A DNA stretch of 29,354 nucleotides. It comes from Methanobacterium sp. (GTDB taxonomy: Archaea; Methanobacteriota; Methanobacteria; Methanobacteriales; Methanobacteriaceae). A program made the translations under genes and the position numbers. Of the stretch, positions 18,101 through 25,019 are shown one piece after another (position 1 is the stretch's first letter; each line of letters starts with the position of its first letter). A model generated the notes under the pieces. That model searched no databases and had not been told where the DNA came from. It saw only the letters and a list, made by a program, of their open reading frames with translations. The stretch is taken from contig JAHKLQ010000103.1 in NCBI GenBank assembly GCA_020854975.1, positions 1 to 29,354 of the forward strand. The letters run 5' to 3'.

Positions 18101-19078
18101 ATGGATGAATTAATTGCTGATTATATTCATGAGATGGAATTGGGAAAAATACAGGAATATAAGGGAATGTCGGTTTTCCCTCTTTACATTAGTGGGGATG
18201 AGTCCCTCTATATCACCCTGAAAGAGGCTCTGGATGATGATCTTATAACAGTAACTGAGGTTGATGAATCGGGTTTAGTACCCGAGTTAAAGGTGATTAA
18301 CAGAGCTAATATTCCTGTTTTATTATTGGATGGTGAGGAACTGGAGGGTGCTAAACAGAATCGGGTGTTAAATACCAGTATCCTTCTTAAAGAGAATTCT
18401 GAGACTATTGTTCCGGTGAGTTGTACTGAACAAGGGAGATGGAGTTACAATTCTCTGAATTTCCAGGAGTCCGGAAATATTGCCACGCATCGGGTGCGCA
18501 GAACCAAAGCTGCATCTGTATATGGATCATTGAAGGTTCAAGAAGAGTTTCGCTCAGATCAAAGGGCAGTTTGGAATGAGATCGATGATGTGAGTCGTGA
18601 CGCTCAAGTAAACTCTCAGACCAGGGCCATGCAGGATGTTTACCAGGCAAGAAGTGCGGATCTAGATGAGTATCAAAGATATTTCCCTGTATTTGAAGGA
18701 CAAAATGGCCTTCTGGTGATGGTTAATGGAGAGGTGATGGGTTTAGATATCTTATCCAGCAGCCAGGCTTACTTTATCCTCCACAGGAAACTCTTAAAGA
18801 GTTATGCCTTGGAAGCAATCCTCCGGGAAGGAGAAGGTGAAGGGAACTTTAATGGACGTGATAAGGCTAAATCTTTCCTGGATGAGGTGCAGTTGTCCAT
18901 GGATGAGAAACATCCCTCCATAGGTTATGGTTGGGATCATAGACTGGAAGGACCCAGTGTGGTGGGTTCATCACTCACCTACAATGATCAGGTGATACAC
19001 ACAGTCTTCTTCAGTAAAGTGGGTAGGGAAAAAGAGGATGTATCAAGTTACAGACAGTGCCGGAGTTTCAGGATGTAA
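18101..19078 (+). CDS. ARPP-1 family protein
   Basis: A 325-residue soluble protein. The middle of the first half shows the family signature: PVLLLDGEELEGAKQNRVLN (about 71-90), then IVPVSCTEQGRWSY (about 102-115). The second half has VMVNGEVMGLDIL and a C-terminal GPSVVGSSLTYNDQVIHTVFF. These match the ARG- and Rhodanese-Phosphatase-superfamily-associated proteins, described in the literature as accessory parts of gene sets handling ADP-ribose or NAD-derived nucleotides, often in conflict systems. No ADP-ribosylglycohydrolase, rhodanese or phosphatase gene is recognisable in the window. The ATG follows a GAGGAGT site about ten bases away. It seems to be a single-gene unit. Confidence 0.8.
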   Translation: MDELIADYIHEMELGKIQEYKGMSVFPLYISGDESLYITLKEALDDDLITVTEVDESGLVPELKVINRANIPVLLLDGEELEGAKQNRVLNTSILLKENSETIVPVSCTEQGRWSYNSLNFQESGNIATHRVRRTKAASVYGSLKVQEEFRSDQRAVWNEIDDVSRDAQVNSQTRAMQDVYQARSADLDEYQRYFPVFEGQNGLLVMVNGEVMGLDILSSSQAYFILHRKLLKSYALEAILREGEGEGNFNGRDKAKSFLDEVQLSMDEKHPSIGYGWDHRLEGPSVVGSSLTYNDQVIHTVFFSKVGREKEDVSSYRQCRSFRM

Positions 19079-19276
19079 TTTTTTTTACATCCTTTCTAAG
19101 CTCCTGAGTCTTATTAGTTAACTTAATAACTGAAATATGAGGGATACTGGTTAATATAATGGGAATACTGTGGTAAGAAAACTAAAAGATTAAATATGTA
19201 TTAATTGATAGTAATTTTATTAATTGCTATTAATTTTGGTGTAACAAAACAATTAAAAATATGGGGAGGGGAATAA

Positions 19277-20068
19277 ATGGGTTATTTAGTATGTGAAAAA
19301 TGTGGAGGACACTACGAACTCGAAGATAACGAATCACCTGAAGATTTTGATGATACTTGCGAATGTGGGGGAAAACTAAATTATATCGAAAGTTTAGAAG
19401 AGATGAAAGGTGTAAAATTATCATCTGATTCCAGTATAAGTAGTGAAAGATTTTTTAAAAAATGCCCCTATTGTGGTTTTAACAACAAATATCAGGCCAA
19501 GTTTTGTAAACAATGTGGTAGAAAGTTAGAAAAAAATCTCATTACCCGTATTAATGATGAAATAAATGTATTAGCAGTTTTCATTGGTCTTGGTGTTTCA
19601 TGTATCGTTTTAATTATTGGATCTCTTTTGTTTGGGTCGATTGTTGCTTCTGCTAGTTTAGACCTGTCAATATATGTAGGTCTAGTATTGATTGTAATGG
19701 TATTCTGTGGAGGGACAGCTACAGGTCTAGTGGGATGTCATGACTTTAAAGATGGGATAATGAATGGGTTAATTTTAAGTTTAATTTCCCTTGTGATATT
19801 GGGCTTTGTAGTAGGGGTGATGTTATTTATTACCCTGGGAATTGCAGCTGCAATATCAAGTGCTTTTGCATCATATTCATCAACAGCTGCTTCATCCTCA
19901 TCATCAATAGGGACAACCAGTGCCAGTTCGGATAGTGGATCTTTAGATTTTATTTTCACCATTATCAAGGGTGTAATCATTTTGGTGATGGTTTTTATAT
20001 CAGGTGCAGTAGGAGGTTCCTTTGGAGTTTTCCTTAAAAATGGTTTTAAAAATATGACGACTAGATAA
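19277..20068 (+). CDS. Double zinc-ribbon membrane protein (DUF5518-like)
   Basis: A 263-residue protein. Residues 3-36 hold the module [15 protein letters not shown] and then [11 protein letters not shown], the same as in the TPR protein at 10070. A second, more ordinary zinc ribbon (CPYCGFNN with [10 protein letters not shown]) is at about 65-86. From residue 95 there are four or five membrane helices, with glycine-rich packing ([20 protein letters not shown]) as in DUF5518 proteins, and a Ser/Thr-rich loop of about 30 residues. It starts a probable operon of three zinc-ribbon membrane genes: the next start is 13 bases downstream. Function unknown; a membrane-attached zinc sensor or scaffold is possible. 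Confidence 0.75.
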   Translation: MGYLVCEKCGGHYELEDNESPEDFDDTCECGGKLNYIESLEEMKGVKLSSDSSISSERFFKKCPYCGFNNKYQAKFCKQCGRKLEKNLITRINDEINVLAVFIGLGVSCIVLIIGSLLFGSIVASASLDLSIYVGLVLIVMVFCGGTATGLVGCHDFKDGIMNGLILSLISLVILGFVVGVMLFITLGIAAAISSAFASYSSTAASSSSSIGTTSASSDSGSLDFIFTIIKGVIILVMVFISGAVGGSFGVFLKNGFKNMTTR

Positions 20069-20081
20069 GAGGGGTTAAATA

Positions 20082-20663
20082 ATGATTTGTCGAAATTGTG
20101 GACATGAAAATGATGTTGATGCTGTATTTTGTGAAAGATGTGGTGCAAGGTTAGAACAACCCTATGGAAGGCGTCAACCACCTCAAAAAACAGGTATGAG
20201 TTCGTCTACCAAGTTGTTGATTGTAGTGGTGGTGATTTTGGTTGCTGTCTTGGGGATTGCTGCCGGAGCTTTGATGCAGATGAATCAGGAAACTACAACA
20301 GCTAACACTCCAGTTTCAGTTAGCGAGTCATCAGAACAGGTGACTTATAAGGCAGACTGGCACCAGGTAACTAGTTTCTCAGGAACCGGTGATGATTATC
20401 GAACCTTCAGTATAAAAGGGGAACGTTTTAAAATAGTGATGTCAGCCACACCCACCCTGAATTACAACACTAACTATATGAACCTTGATATCATGGGGAG
20501 TAGTGGAACCATTGGCTCTGGAAACTTAAACTGGGGACCTACAGATTCATTAACCACTAAAGAAAAGACAGTTGAAGTCACAGGTAACCCAGGAACCTAT
20601 GCATCTGATGTGACAACTAAAGACCTTGAAAGCTGGACTGTAACAGTATATGATTACTACTAA
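20082..20663 (+). CDS. Zinc-ribbon membrane protein with extracellular domain
   Basis: A 193-residue protein: a zinc ribbon ([23 protein letters not shown], residues 3-25), a basic linker, one membrane helix (about 44-67) and an outer domain of about 120 residues with beta character ([40 protein letters not shown] at the end). The zinc ribbon should face the cytoplasm and the C-terminal domain the outside. The gene sits 13 bases behind the previous one and 32 bases before the next, which encodes a protein of the same layout. The outer domain is not one I recognise. Confidence 0.75.
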   Translation: MICRNCGHENDVDAVFCERCGARLEQPYGRRQPPQKTGMSSSTKLLIVVVVILVAVLGIAAGALMQMNQETTTANTPVSVSESSEQVTYKADWHQVTSFSGTGDDYRTFSIKGERFKIVMSATPTLNYNTNYMNLDIMGSSGTIGSGNLNWGPTDSLTTKEKTVEVTGNPGTYASDVTTKDLESWTVTVYDYY

Positions 20664-20695
20664 ACGAATGTACCATGGAGTTACGGGGGGCTAGT

Positions 20696-21304
20696 GTGTA
20701 CTGTAAGAATTGTGGTCATGAAAACGATGAAGATGCAACCTTTTGTGAGAACTGTGGAGCTAATCTGGGCTCCACATCTCCTCAAGAAACTTCAGCAGGT
20801 ATGAGTAGGATTAATAAGATTCTCATAGTTGCTGTGATCGTGTTGGTTTTAGGAGTTGGTCTTACTGTAGGATTGTTGTTAACGAGTAAATCTCCAGCTA
20901 GTAACACAACAGTTAATAACACTTCAGTTAATGTAACAGAGTCAGAAAACACTCTTAATACTCCTACAGATACAATTGAACCTAAATTAATAGATTCTGG
21001 AAGTATGAGTGGGAGTAACGCTAAATATCAGGATGGTCCTTTCACTTATGAATGGAAAACTTATCAAGTTGATGATAATGATTTATTAATGTATGGTACT
21101 TATGTTGCTGGCAGTAAAACAGTTAAACAAACTATAACTTTGAAAAAATGGGATGAAGATTATGTTGAGATAACAGCTGAACCTAAATCAAGCGGAAAAA
21201 GTAGTTGGTATACTGTTACCACCCTACAAGATTATTCAACTGTAGTTGATTATTATTGGGGAGTATTCAGACCAGCGCGAGAACAGATTGGACCTGTTAG
21301 TTAA
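20696..21304 (+). CDS. Zinc-ribbon membrane protein, paralogous layout
   Basis: I place the start at GTG 20696, five bases after a GGGGGG tract, because it gives MYCKNCGHENDEDATFCENCGANL, aligned with the neighbouring protein; an ATG seven codons upstream (20675) lacks a ribosome site. The 202-residue protein has the zinc ribbon, a linker, one membrane helix (about 41-63), an Asn/Thr-rich stretch with several N-x-S/T sequons and an outer beta-rich domain (FTYEWKTYQVDDNDLLMYGTY, WDEDYVEITAEP). Its outer domain differs from that of the paralogue. Probably co-transcribed with the two genes upstream. Confidence 0.73.
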   Translation: MYCKNCGHENDEDATFCENCGANLGSTSPQETSAGMSRINKILIVAVIVLVLGVGLTVGLLLTSKSPASNTTVNNTSVNVTESENTLNTPTDTIEPKLIDSGSMSGSNAKYQDGPFTYEWKTYQVDDNDLLMYGTYVAGSKTVKQTITLKKWDEDYVEITAEPKSSGKSSWYTVTTLQDYSTVVDYYWGVFRPAREQIGPVS

Positions 21305-21372
21305 CATACCAATAATTGAGTTTTATTAAAAGAAAAGTACAATCAACAATTTAAACTTAGACTGTGAATTCT

Positions 21373-21854
21373 ATGGGATTATTGAGTACTAAAGAAAAAA
21401 CAGATGAAGAAATATTAATTCAAGATTTGATGAGGAGACCATTGACAGTTCTATAAGAGGTCCTCTTAAACGTTCACTGAAAAAGATGGTAAAAAAAGGC
21501 AAAAGTATTGAAGAAATAGAAGAATTTTATCGCGAAACAGTGGCCAAAACCCAGTTCATAGAAAAACGAAAGGAAGAATATGTCAGAGAAGCAAAATTAG
21601 CTGACAAAGTCTACAAGGCATATATTACTGATGGATTATCAAGGATAGAAAAAGTTAATGGAAGATTTTTTGCTTCTCAATCCATAAAAACGGATATTTT
21701 AATAGAACAAAATAATCGAATTATTGAATTACTTGAATTAATAGTAAATAAAGGTAATAGTACTCTGCCAGTAGTAGCTTTTTGTCCAGAATGTGGAAAC
21801 AAAACAAATGATGCAGCAGAATTTTGCGCCGAATGTGGTTCAAAACTGAATTAG
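21373..21854 (+). pseudogene. Helical protein with C-terminal zinc ribbon, interrupted by a frameshift
   Basis: From ATG 21373 the frame reads MGLLSTKEKTDEEILIQD, then runs off to a stop at 21454. The next frame, open from 21408, reads FDEETIDSSIRGPLKRSLKK and goes on without break through the ATG at 21486 to the end. One extra T in the TTT at about 21426 would join the two as QDFDEETID, giving about 160 residues. The ATG at 21486 has no ribosome site, so it is probably not the original start. The joined protein would have a charged coiled-coil-like body and a zinc ribbon (CPECGNKTNDAAEFCAECGSKLN) at the end. Either a real mutation or a homopolymer sequencing error explains it. Confidence 0.62.
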
Positions 21855-21937
21855 GTTTATTTGTTTTGTAAACAGACACATTTCCATTCACAAGTCTTAT
21901 AATTAATGTTACTATTGAGGGGAAAAATTAAAAAATC

Positions 21938-22711
21938 CTATAGTTGGATTTTCACCCCTATAGGGCAGTGGTCAGATCCAGTTATCTCTGGACGGATGTA
22001 GGCTGATTTGATCTTATTTTTGAGATTTTCTGTGGCAAAGAAGTGATCCAATCTCATTCCTAGATTCTTTTCTCGTGAATTGTAACCATAGGCCCACCAA
22101 GTATAGTTCCCACCTTCCTGGTTGAACATCCGGAAAGTGTCCATGTAACCATTTTCTATGAGTCTATCTAAGAAGGCTTGTTCTTTTGGTAAGAATCCTG
22201 GTTTTTTAGCAGCTTGATCTGGGTTAACCAGATCTATAGGATGGTGGGCTATATTGAAATCACCACAGATTATGACGTTATTTCCCTGGGTTTGCATTAA
22301 TTTTGTTTCATCTAAAAAGTGTTCATAAAATTCAAATTTGTGCTCCAGTTTCTCTGCTAAACCTGCTCCAGAGGGAAAATAAATATTTAATAACGTGAAT
22401 TCATCAAATTCAGCCTTCAAGATTCGACCTTCATCTTTGTAGTTACCATCTTTGAAACTATCTTCAACTTTTACTGGTTGGATTCTGGTAAATATAGCAA
22501 CTCCACTGTAACCTGGAGTTTTGGTAGATGATGCAAAATAAGTATAATAATCATCAAAGCCCTTTAAGGTTTCTTTAAGCTGATCTTCAGTGGCTTTGGT
22601 TTCCTGGACACAAAAAATATCTGGTTTTTCGTCTAAGAACCATTGAAGATAACCATCATTGAATCTTTTCCTTAAGCTGTTGGTATTCCAAGATAAAATT
22701 TCGATTGACAT
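21938..22711 (-). CDS. xth: Exonuclease III / AP endonuclease family, Mth212-type
   Basis: A 257-residue Mg-dependent phosphodiesterase of the ExoIII family. All signature blocks are present: LSWNTNSLRKR (6-16), QETKA (36-40), DEGRILK (93-99), GDFNIAHHPIDL (150-161, Asp151 and Asn153), MRLDHFF (219-225, Asp222) and GSDHCPIG (245-252, His248). Length and residues Lys125, Asp151, Asn153, Asp222 and His248 coincide with what I recall of Mth212, the enzyme of Methanothermobacter that cuts DNA at deoxyuridine as well as at abasic sites. This protein may therefore start repair of deaminated cytosine. At 209, recalled as the wedge arginine of Mth212, this protein has glycine (WWAYGY). It stands alone, 73 bases from the nuclease gene. 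Confidence 0.93.
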   Translation of the reverse strand: MSIEILSWNTNSLRKRFNDGYLQWFLDEKPDIFCVQETKATEDQLKETLKGFDDYYTYFASSTKTPGYSGVAIFTRIQPVKVEDSFKDGNYKDEGRILKAEFDEFTLLNIYFPSGAGLAEKLEHKFEFYEHFLDETKLMQTQGNNVIICGDFNIAHHPIDLVNPDQAAKKPGFLPKEQAFLDRLIENGYMDTFRMFNQEGGNYTWWAYGYNSREKNLGMRLDHFFATENLKNKIKSAYIRPEITGSDHCPIGVKIQL

Positions 22712-22784
22712 TCAATATCACTTAGTATATTAATTTAAATATTGTTAAGATTATGTTATAATAATATAAAAACAATTCTCCTTT

Positions 22785-23969
22785 TTATGGAACAGTAAAC
22801 TTCTTAGTACTAGCCGAATTCCTGCAAAAAGTCTTATAATCACAAGCATCACAAGTCCTTTTATCTGGATTGGTCTTCCAGGAATCCTGTATCACCTGAC
22901 CATCCACTTCTTTTACTATGCTCCCTTCAATATCTGCTACAACATGATCGAATTCTTGGAGTGATTTTTCAAGGGAAACCTCATCCATGGGTATTATACG
23001 AATGGAACGTAAATTTCTGAATGGTTCTGAGAGTGAAGGAATTCGTTTTTTGGGATTCCATTTTAATATAGATTCCCGGTCACTACCATCAGGCATAATA
23101 TCAGTACTCTCTTTAGTCACTTCCCTTTTAAGTTCAGCCAAGTCTTCCTTGAATAAGGATAATTCATTAAGGTAGAAGAGTATTCCTATTAGAACAGGGT
23201 TGGATTCTGGTTGCAAAGATCTTAACCATGCATAAGTCTGCACCTGCCAGTAGTGATGATCCCAGGAGGGTGAACCAATGGAAGGGCGTTTCATACCCTT
23301 ATAATCCACAATAACCTCATATTTATCGGATTTAAGATTTTCTAGTTTCTTCTGGAATACTGGATCCTGATGTAAATATTTTATAATCAGATTCTTATCA
23401 GATGCCTCTTCCAGTTTAACCGAACTTAGAACATCAATTATCCCAGTCACACCATAATAATTGGATCTGCTCCTCCCTTCATGGTAATGGGGCATGTCTC
23501 TTATACCTTTTAAGCGGACCTCATTATCATCCACCAGGGGGAAAAGGTGTGGTCCCCAGGTGTTGAGGGCTGTTTCTGCTCTGATACTGGCCACCAGTTT
23601 ATGTGGATGGTGGGTGTCAGGGCAGAGTCCCTGATGTTCATCTTCTTGAGTGAAGGGACAGAATAGATTTGCTGGTGGTTGCAGCCCTCTGGATTCCATT
23701 CTTTTATGGATTTCCAGTTCTATTTCTCTCGTCTGGGCTTCCCAGTCCCATGGGAAATCCTTCCAGTCATTTTCTTTCCATTTAAGGTAGGCTTCCTCCA
23801 TAACTCCATGGATGAAGTCCCCGAACCATAACTGGATAGGCATGGATGGTGGTAGAGTTCCCTTGTTCTGGTAACGGTACTGTAAGGGACATGTTAGATA
23901 AGCTAACAAGTCACCAGTGAGACTGTACTCGGGGATTATGTAAGGTTTGCTTCTGACGGAAAGTGGCAT
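22785..23969 (-). CDS. PD-(D/E)XK nuclease with Fe-S cluster (AddB/Cas4-like)
   Basis: A 394-residue nuclease of the PDDEXK_1 group. Visible motifs: CPLQYRYQ (C27), FGDFIHGVMEEAY with His54, GIIDV (Asp179), VIVDYKG (Asp222, Lys224) and QVQTYAW (Gln242, Tyr246). Three C-terminal cysteines (C373, C376, C382) with C27 form the four-cysteine staple that holds a 4Fe-4S cluster in AddB and Cas4 nucleases. It lacks its own helicase domain. The UvrD helicase gene lies upstream on the same strand, separated by the inserted antitoxin/VapC pair, and the remnant of a helicase tail sits directly upstream of this gene, so an AddAB-like helicase-nuclease pair is likely. The ATG has an AAGGAG site. Confidence 0.88.
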   Translation of the reverse strand: MPLSVRSKPYIIPEYSLTGDLLAYLTCPLQYRYQNKGTLPPSMPIQLWFGDFIHGVMEEAYLKWKENDWKDFPWDWEAQTREIELEIHKRMESRGLQPPANLFCPFTQEDEHQGLCPDTHHPHKLVASIRAETALNTWGPHLFPLVDDNEVRLKGIRDMPHYHEGRSRSNYYGVTGIIDVLSSVKLEEASDKNLIIKYLHQDPVFQKKLENLKSDKYEVIVDYKGMKRPSIGSPSWDHHYWQVQTYAWLRSLQPESNPVLIGILFYLNELSLFKEDLAELKREVTKESTDIMPDGSDRESILKWNPKKRIPSLSEPFRNLRSIRIIPMDEVSLEKSLQEFDHVVADIEGSIVKEVDGQVIQDSWKTNPDKRTCDACDYKTFCRNSASTKKFTVP

Positions 23970-24189
23970 GTTTGGCTCCTTGAATGTTTATAATGAATAT
24001 TAATAAAGTTCATTGATATAAATGATAACATGAAAAACCAGGAGGAATATCAAAACATCACTCAAGAATTTTCTAATCTTGGTTCTTGAAAATAATATGT
24101 TCAGAAGATTTATTCACAGAATTAAAAAAAACTATAATAATTTTTTTTAATAATAATTTTAAATTATTTAATCATTTTCATAACTAATC

Positions 24190-24288
24190 ACCATTCCTGG
24201 TCCAACCAATGGCCACTTTAGGCATATTTGGATAGGTGATAAGTCCCACAAGTAGAAATACGTCTTGTGCTTGGCTGTAGGTCATGAA
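24190..24288 (-). pseudogene. Decayed copy of the 3' end of the UvrD helicase gene
   Basis: On the minus strand this segment reads FMTYSQAQDVFLLVGLITY, then PNMPKVAIGWTRNG, followed by a stop soon after. It matches the helicase tail FVAYSRAQDVLLLVGLTTY and IPNVATGWTRNG at 25062-25160 without gaps: about 78 of 99 bases and 23 of 33 residues by hand count. Similarity ends abruptly at both sides. It lies between the nuclease gene and the antitoxin/VapC pair. The rest of 23970-24401 is AT-rich without a gene. Confidence 0.85.
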
Positions 24289-24352
24289 GAATCATTATTC
24301 ATGTTATTCAACATCCATATATACAAAGATTACCAGATTTTCAATAGGATTA

Positions 24353-24374
24353 AATATTTTTTAAAACAAATATT
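24353..24374 (+). promoter_or_regulatory. Inverted repeat before the antitoxin gene
   Basis: AATATTT (24353-24359) and AAATATT (24368-24374) are separated by eight bases, about 30 bases before the antitoxin ATG. It may contain the promoter and an autoregulatory operator, but the AT-richness makes chance likely. Confidence 0.3.
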
Positions 24375-24401
24375 AGTAAAGTAAAAGTCGAGAGGATCAA
24401 C

Positions 24402-24620
24402 ATGGTTCAGTATATCTATGACTCCAAAGGTAAAAAAACTGGAGTGATAATTCCTATTGAGGTATGGGAGAAAAGTAAATTAAAGATTATTGAAATGGAA
24501 AGTTCAAAAGATAGGAAAAAAGATTTTCACCCATCACTATTTAGGGGAATATATAGTAATATGAAGTTGGATCTCCAACAGGAAGCCAGGAAACTTCGTG
24601 AAGAGTGGGTAAGGATATGA
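24402..24620 (+). CDS. VapB-like antitoxin
   Basis: A 72-residue protein that begins MVQYIYDSKGKKTGVIIPIEVWEK, an N-terminal pattern often seen in small antitoxins paired with PIN toxins in archaea. The middle is basic (SSKDRKKDFH), and the C-terminus is helical and charged (QQEARKLREEW), the part expected to wrap the toxin. The ATG is preceded by GAGAGGATC. The stop codon overlaps the ATG of the toxin gene by four bases (ATGA), typical of a co-translated pair. The pair reads on the plus strand, against the flanking nuclease and helicase genes. Confidence 0.8.
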   Translation: MVQYIYDSKGKKTGVIIPIEVWEKSKLKIIEMESSKDRKKDFHPSLFRGIYSNMKLDLQQEARKLREEWVRI

Positions 24621-25000
24621 AAGGTTATCTTTTAGATACCAACATCCTTATTTACTATATGGCTGATGATTTGCCTAAAAAAGAAATATCTCATGTTGAA
24701 GACATATTCAAAAATTCATTCAATGTTTCTATTATCACTAAAATAGAATTTTTAGGCTGGGATAAACACACGAAGGAAGGATATCGATCTGCATTGAAAT
24801 TTTTATCATTTTCTAATGTTATTCCTCTTGAAAATCATGTTGCTAATCTGGCAATTAAAATTCGGCGTGAATCTCATGTTAGATTGCCAGATGCAGTTAT
24901 TGCTGCCAGCAGTCTACATCATGAATTGGTTCTGGTTACACGAAACCAAAAAGATTTTAAAGATATTTCTGGACTTGAAATATACAATCCGTTCCAATAA
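24617..25000 (+). CDS. vapC: VapC-type PIN-domain toxin
   Basis: I place the start at ATG 24617, overlapping the antitoxin stop; a GTG four codons upstream is possible. The 127-residue protein is a complete PIN domain: LLDTNILIYYMADD with the first Asp, TKIEFLGW with the conserved Glu, RLPDAVIAAS with the next acid, and LVTRNQKDFKDI with the last acidic position. VapC proteins are ribonucleases that cut tRNA or rRNA when the antitoxin is lost. The gene ends 19 bases before the stop codon of the helicase gene, which reads toward it. The toxin may serve as an addiction unit for the helicase-nuclease locus. Confidence 0.9.
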   Translation: MKGYLLDTNILIYYMADDLPKKEISHVEDIFKNSFNVSIITKIEFLGWDKHTKEGYRSALKFLSFSNVIPLENHVANLAIKIRRESHVRLPDAVIAASSLHHELVLVTRNQKDFKDISGLEIYNPFQ

Positions 25001-25019
25001 CTCTTTAATATTACTGCTT

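Noticed and set aside
24063..24088. CAAGAA and TTCTTG inverted repeat
   Set aside because: Short arms and no T tract in a useful position; chance level in this base composition.
24100..24180. Very AT-rich stretch as a possible replication origin
   Set aside because: No paired ORB-like repeats and no cdc6/orc1 gene nearby.
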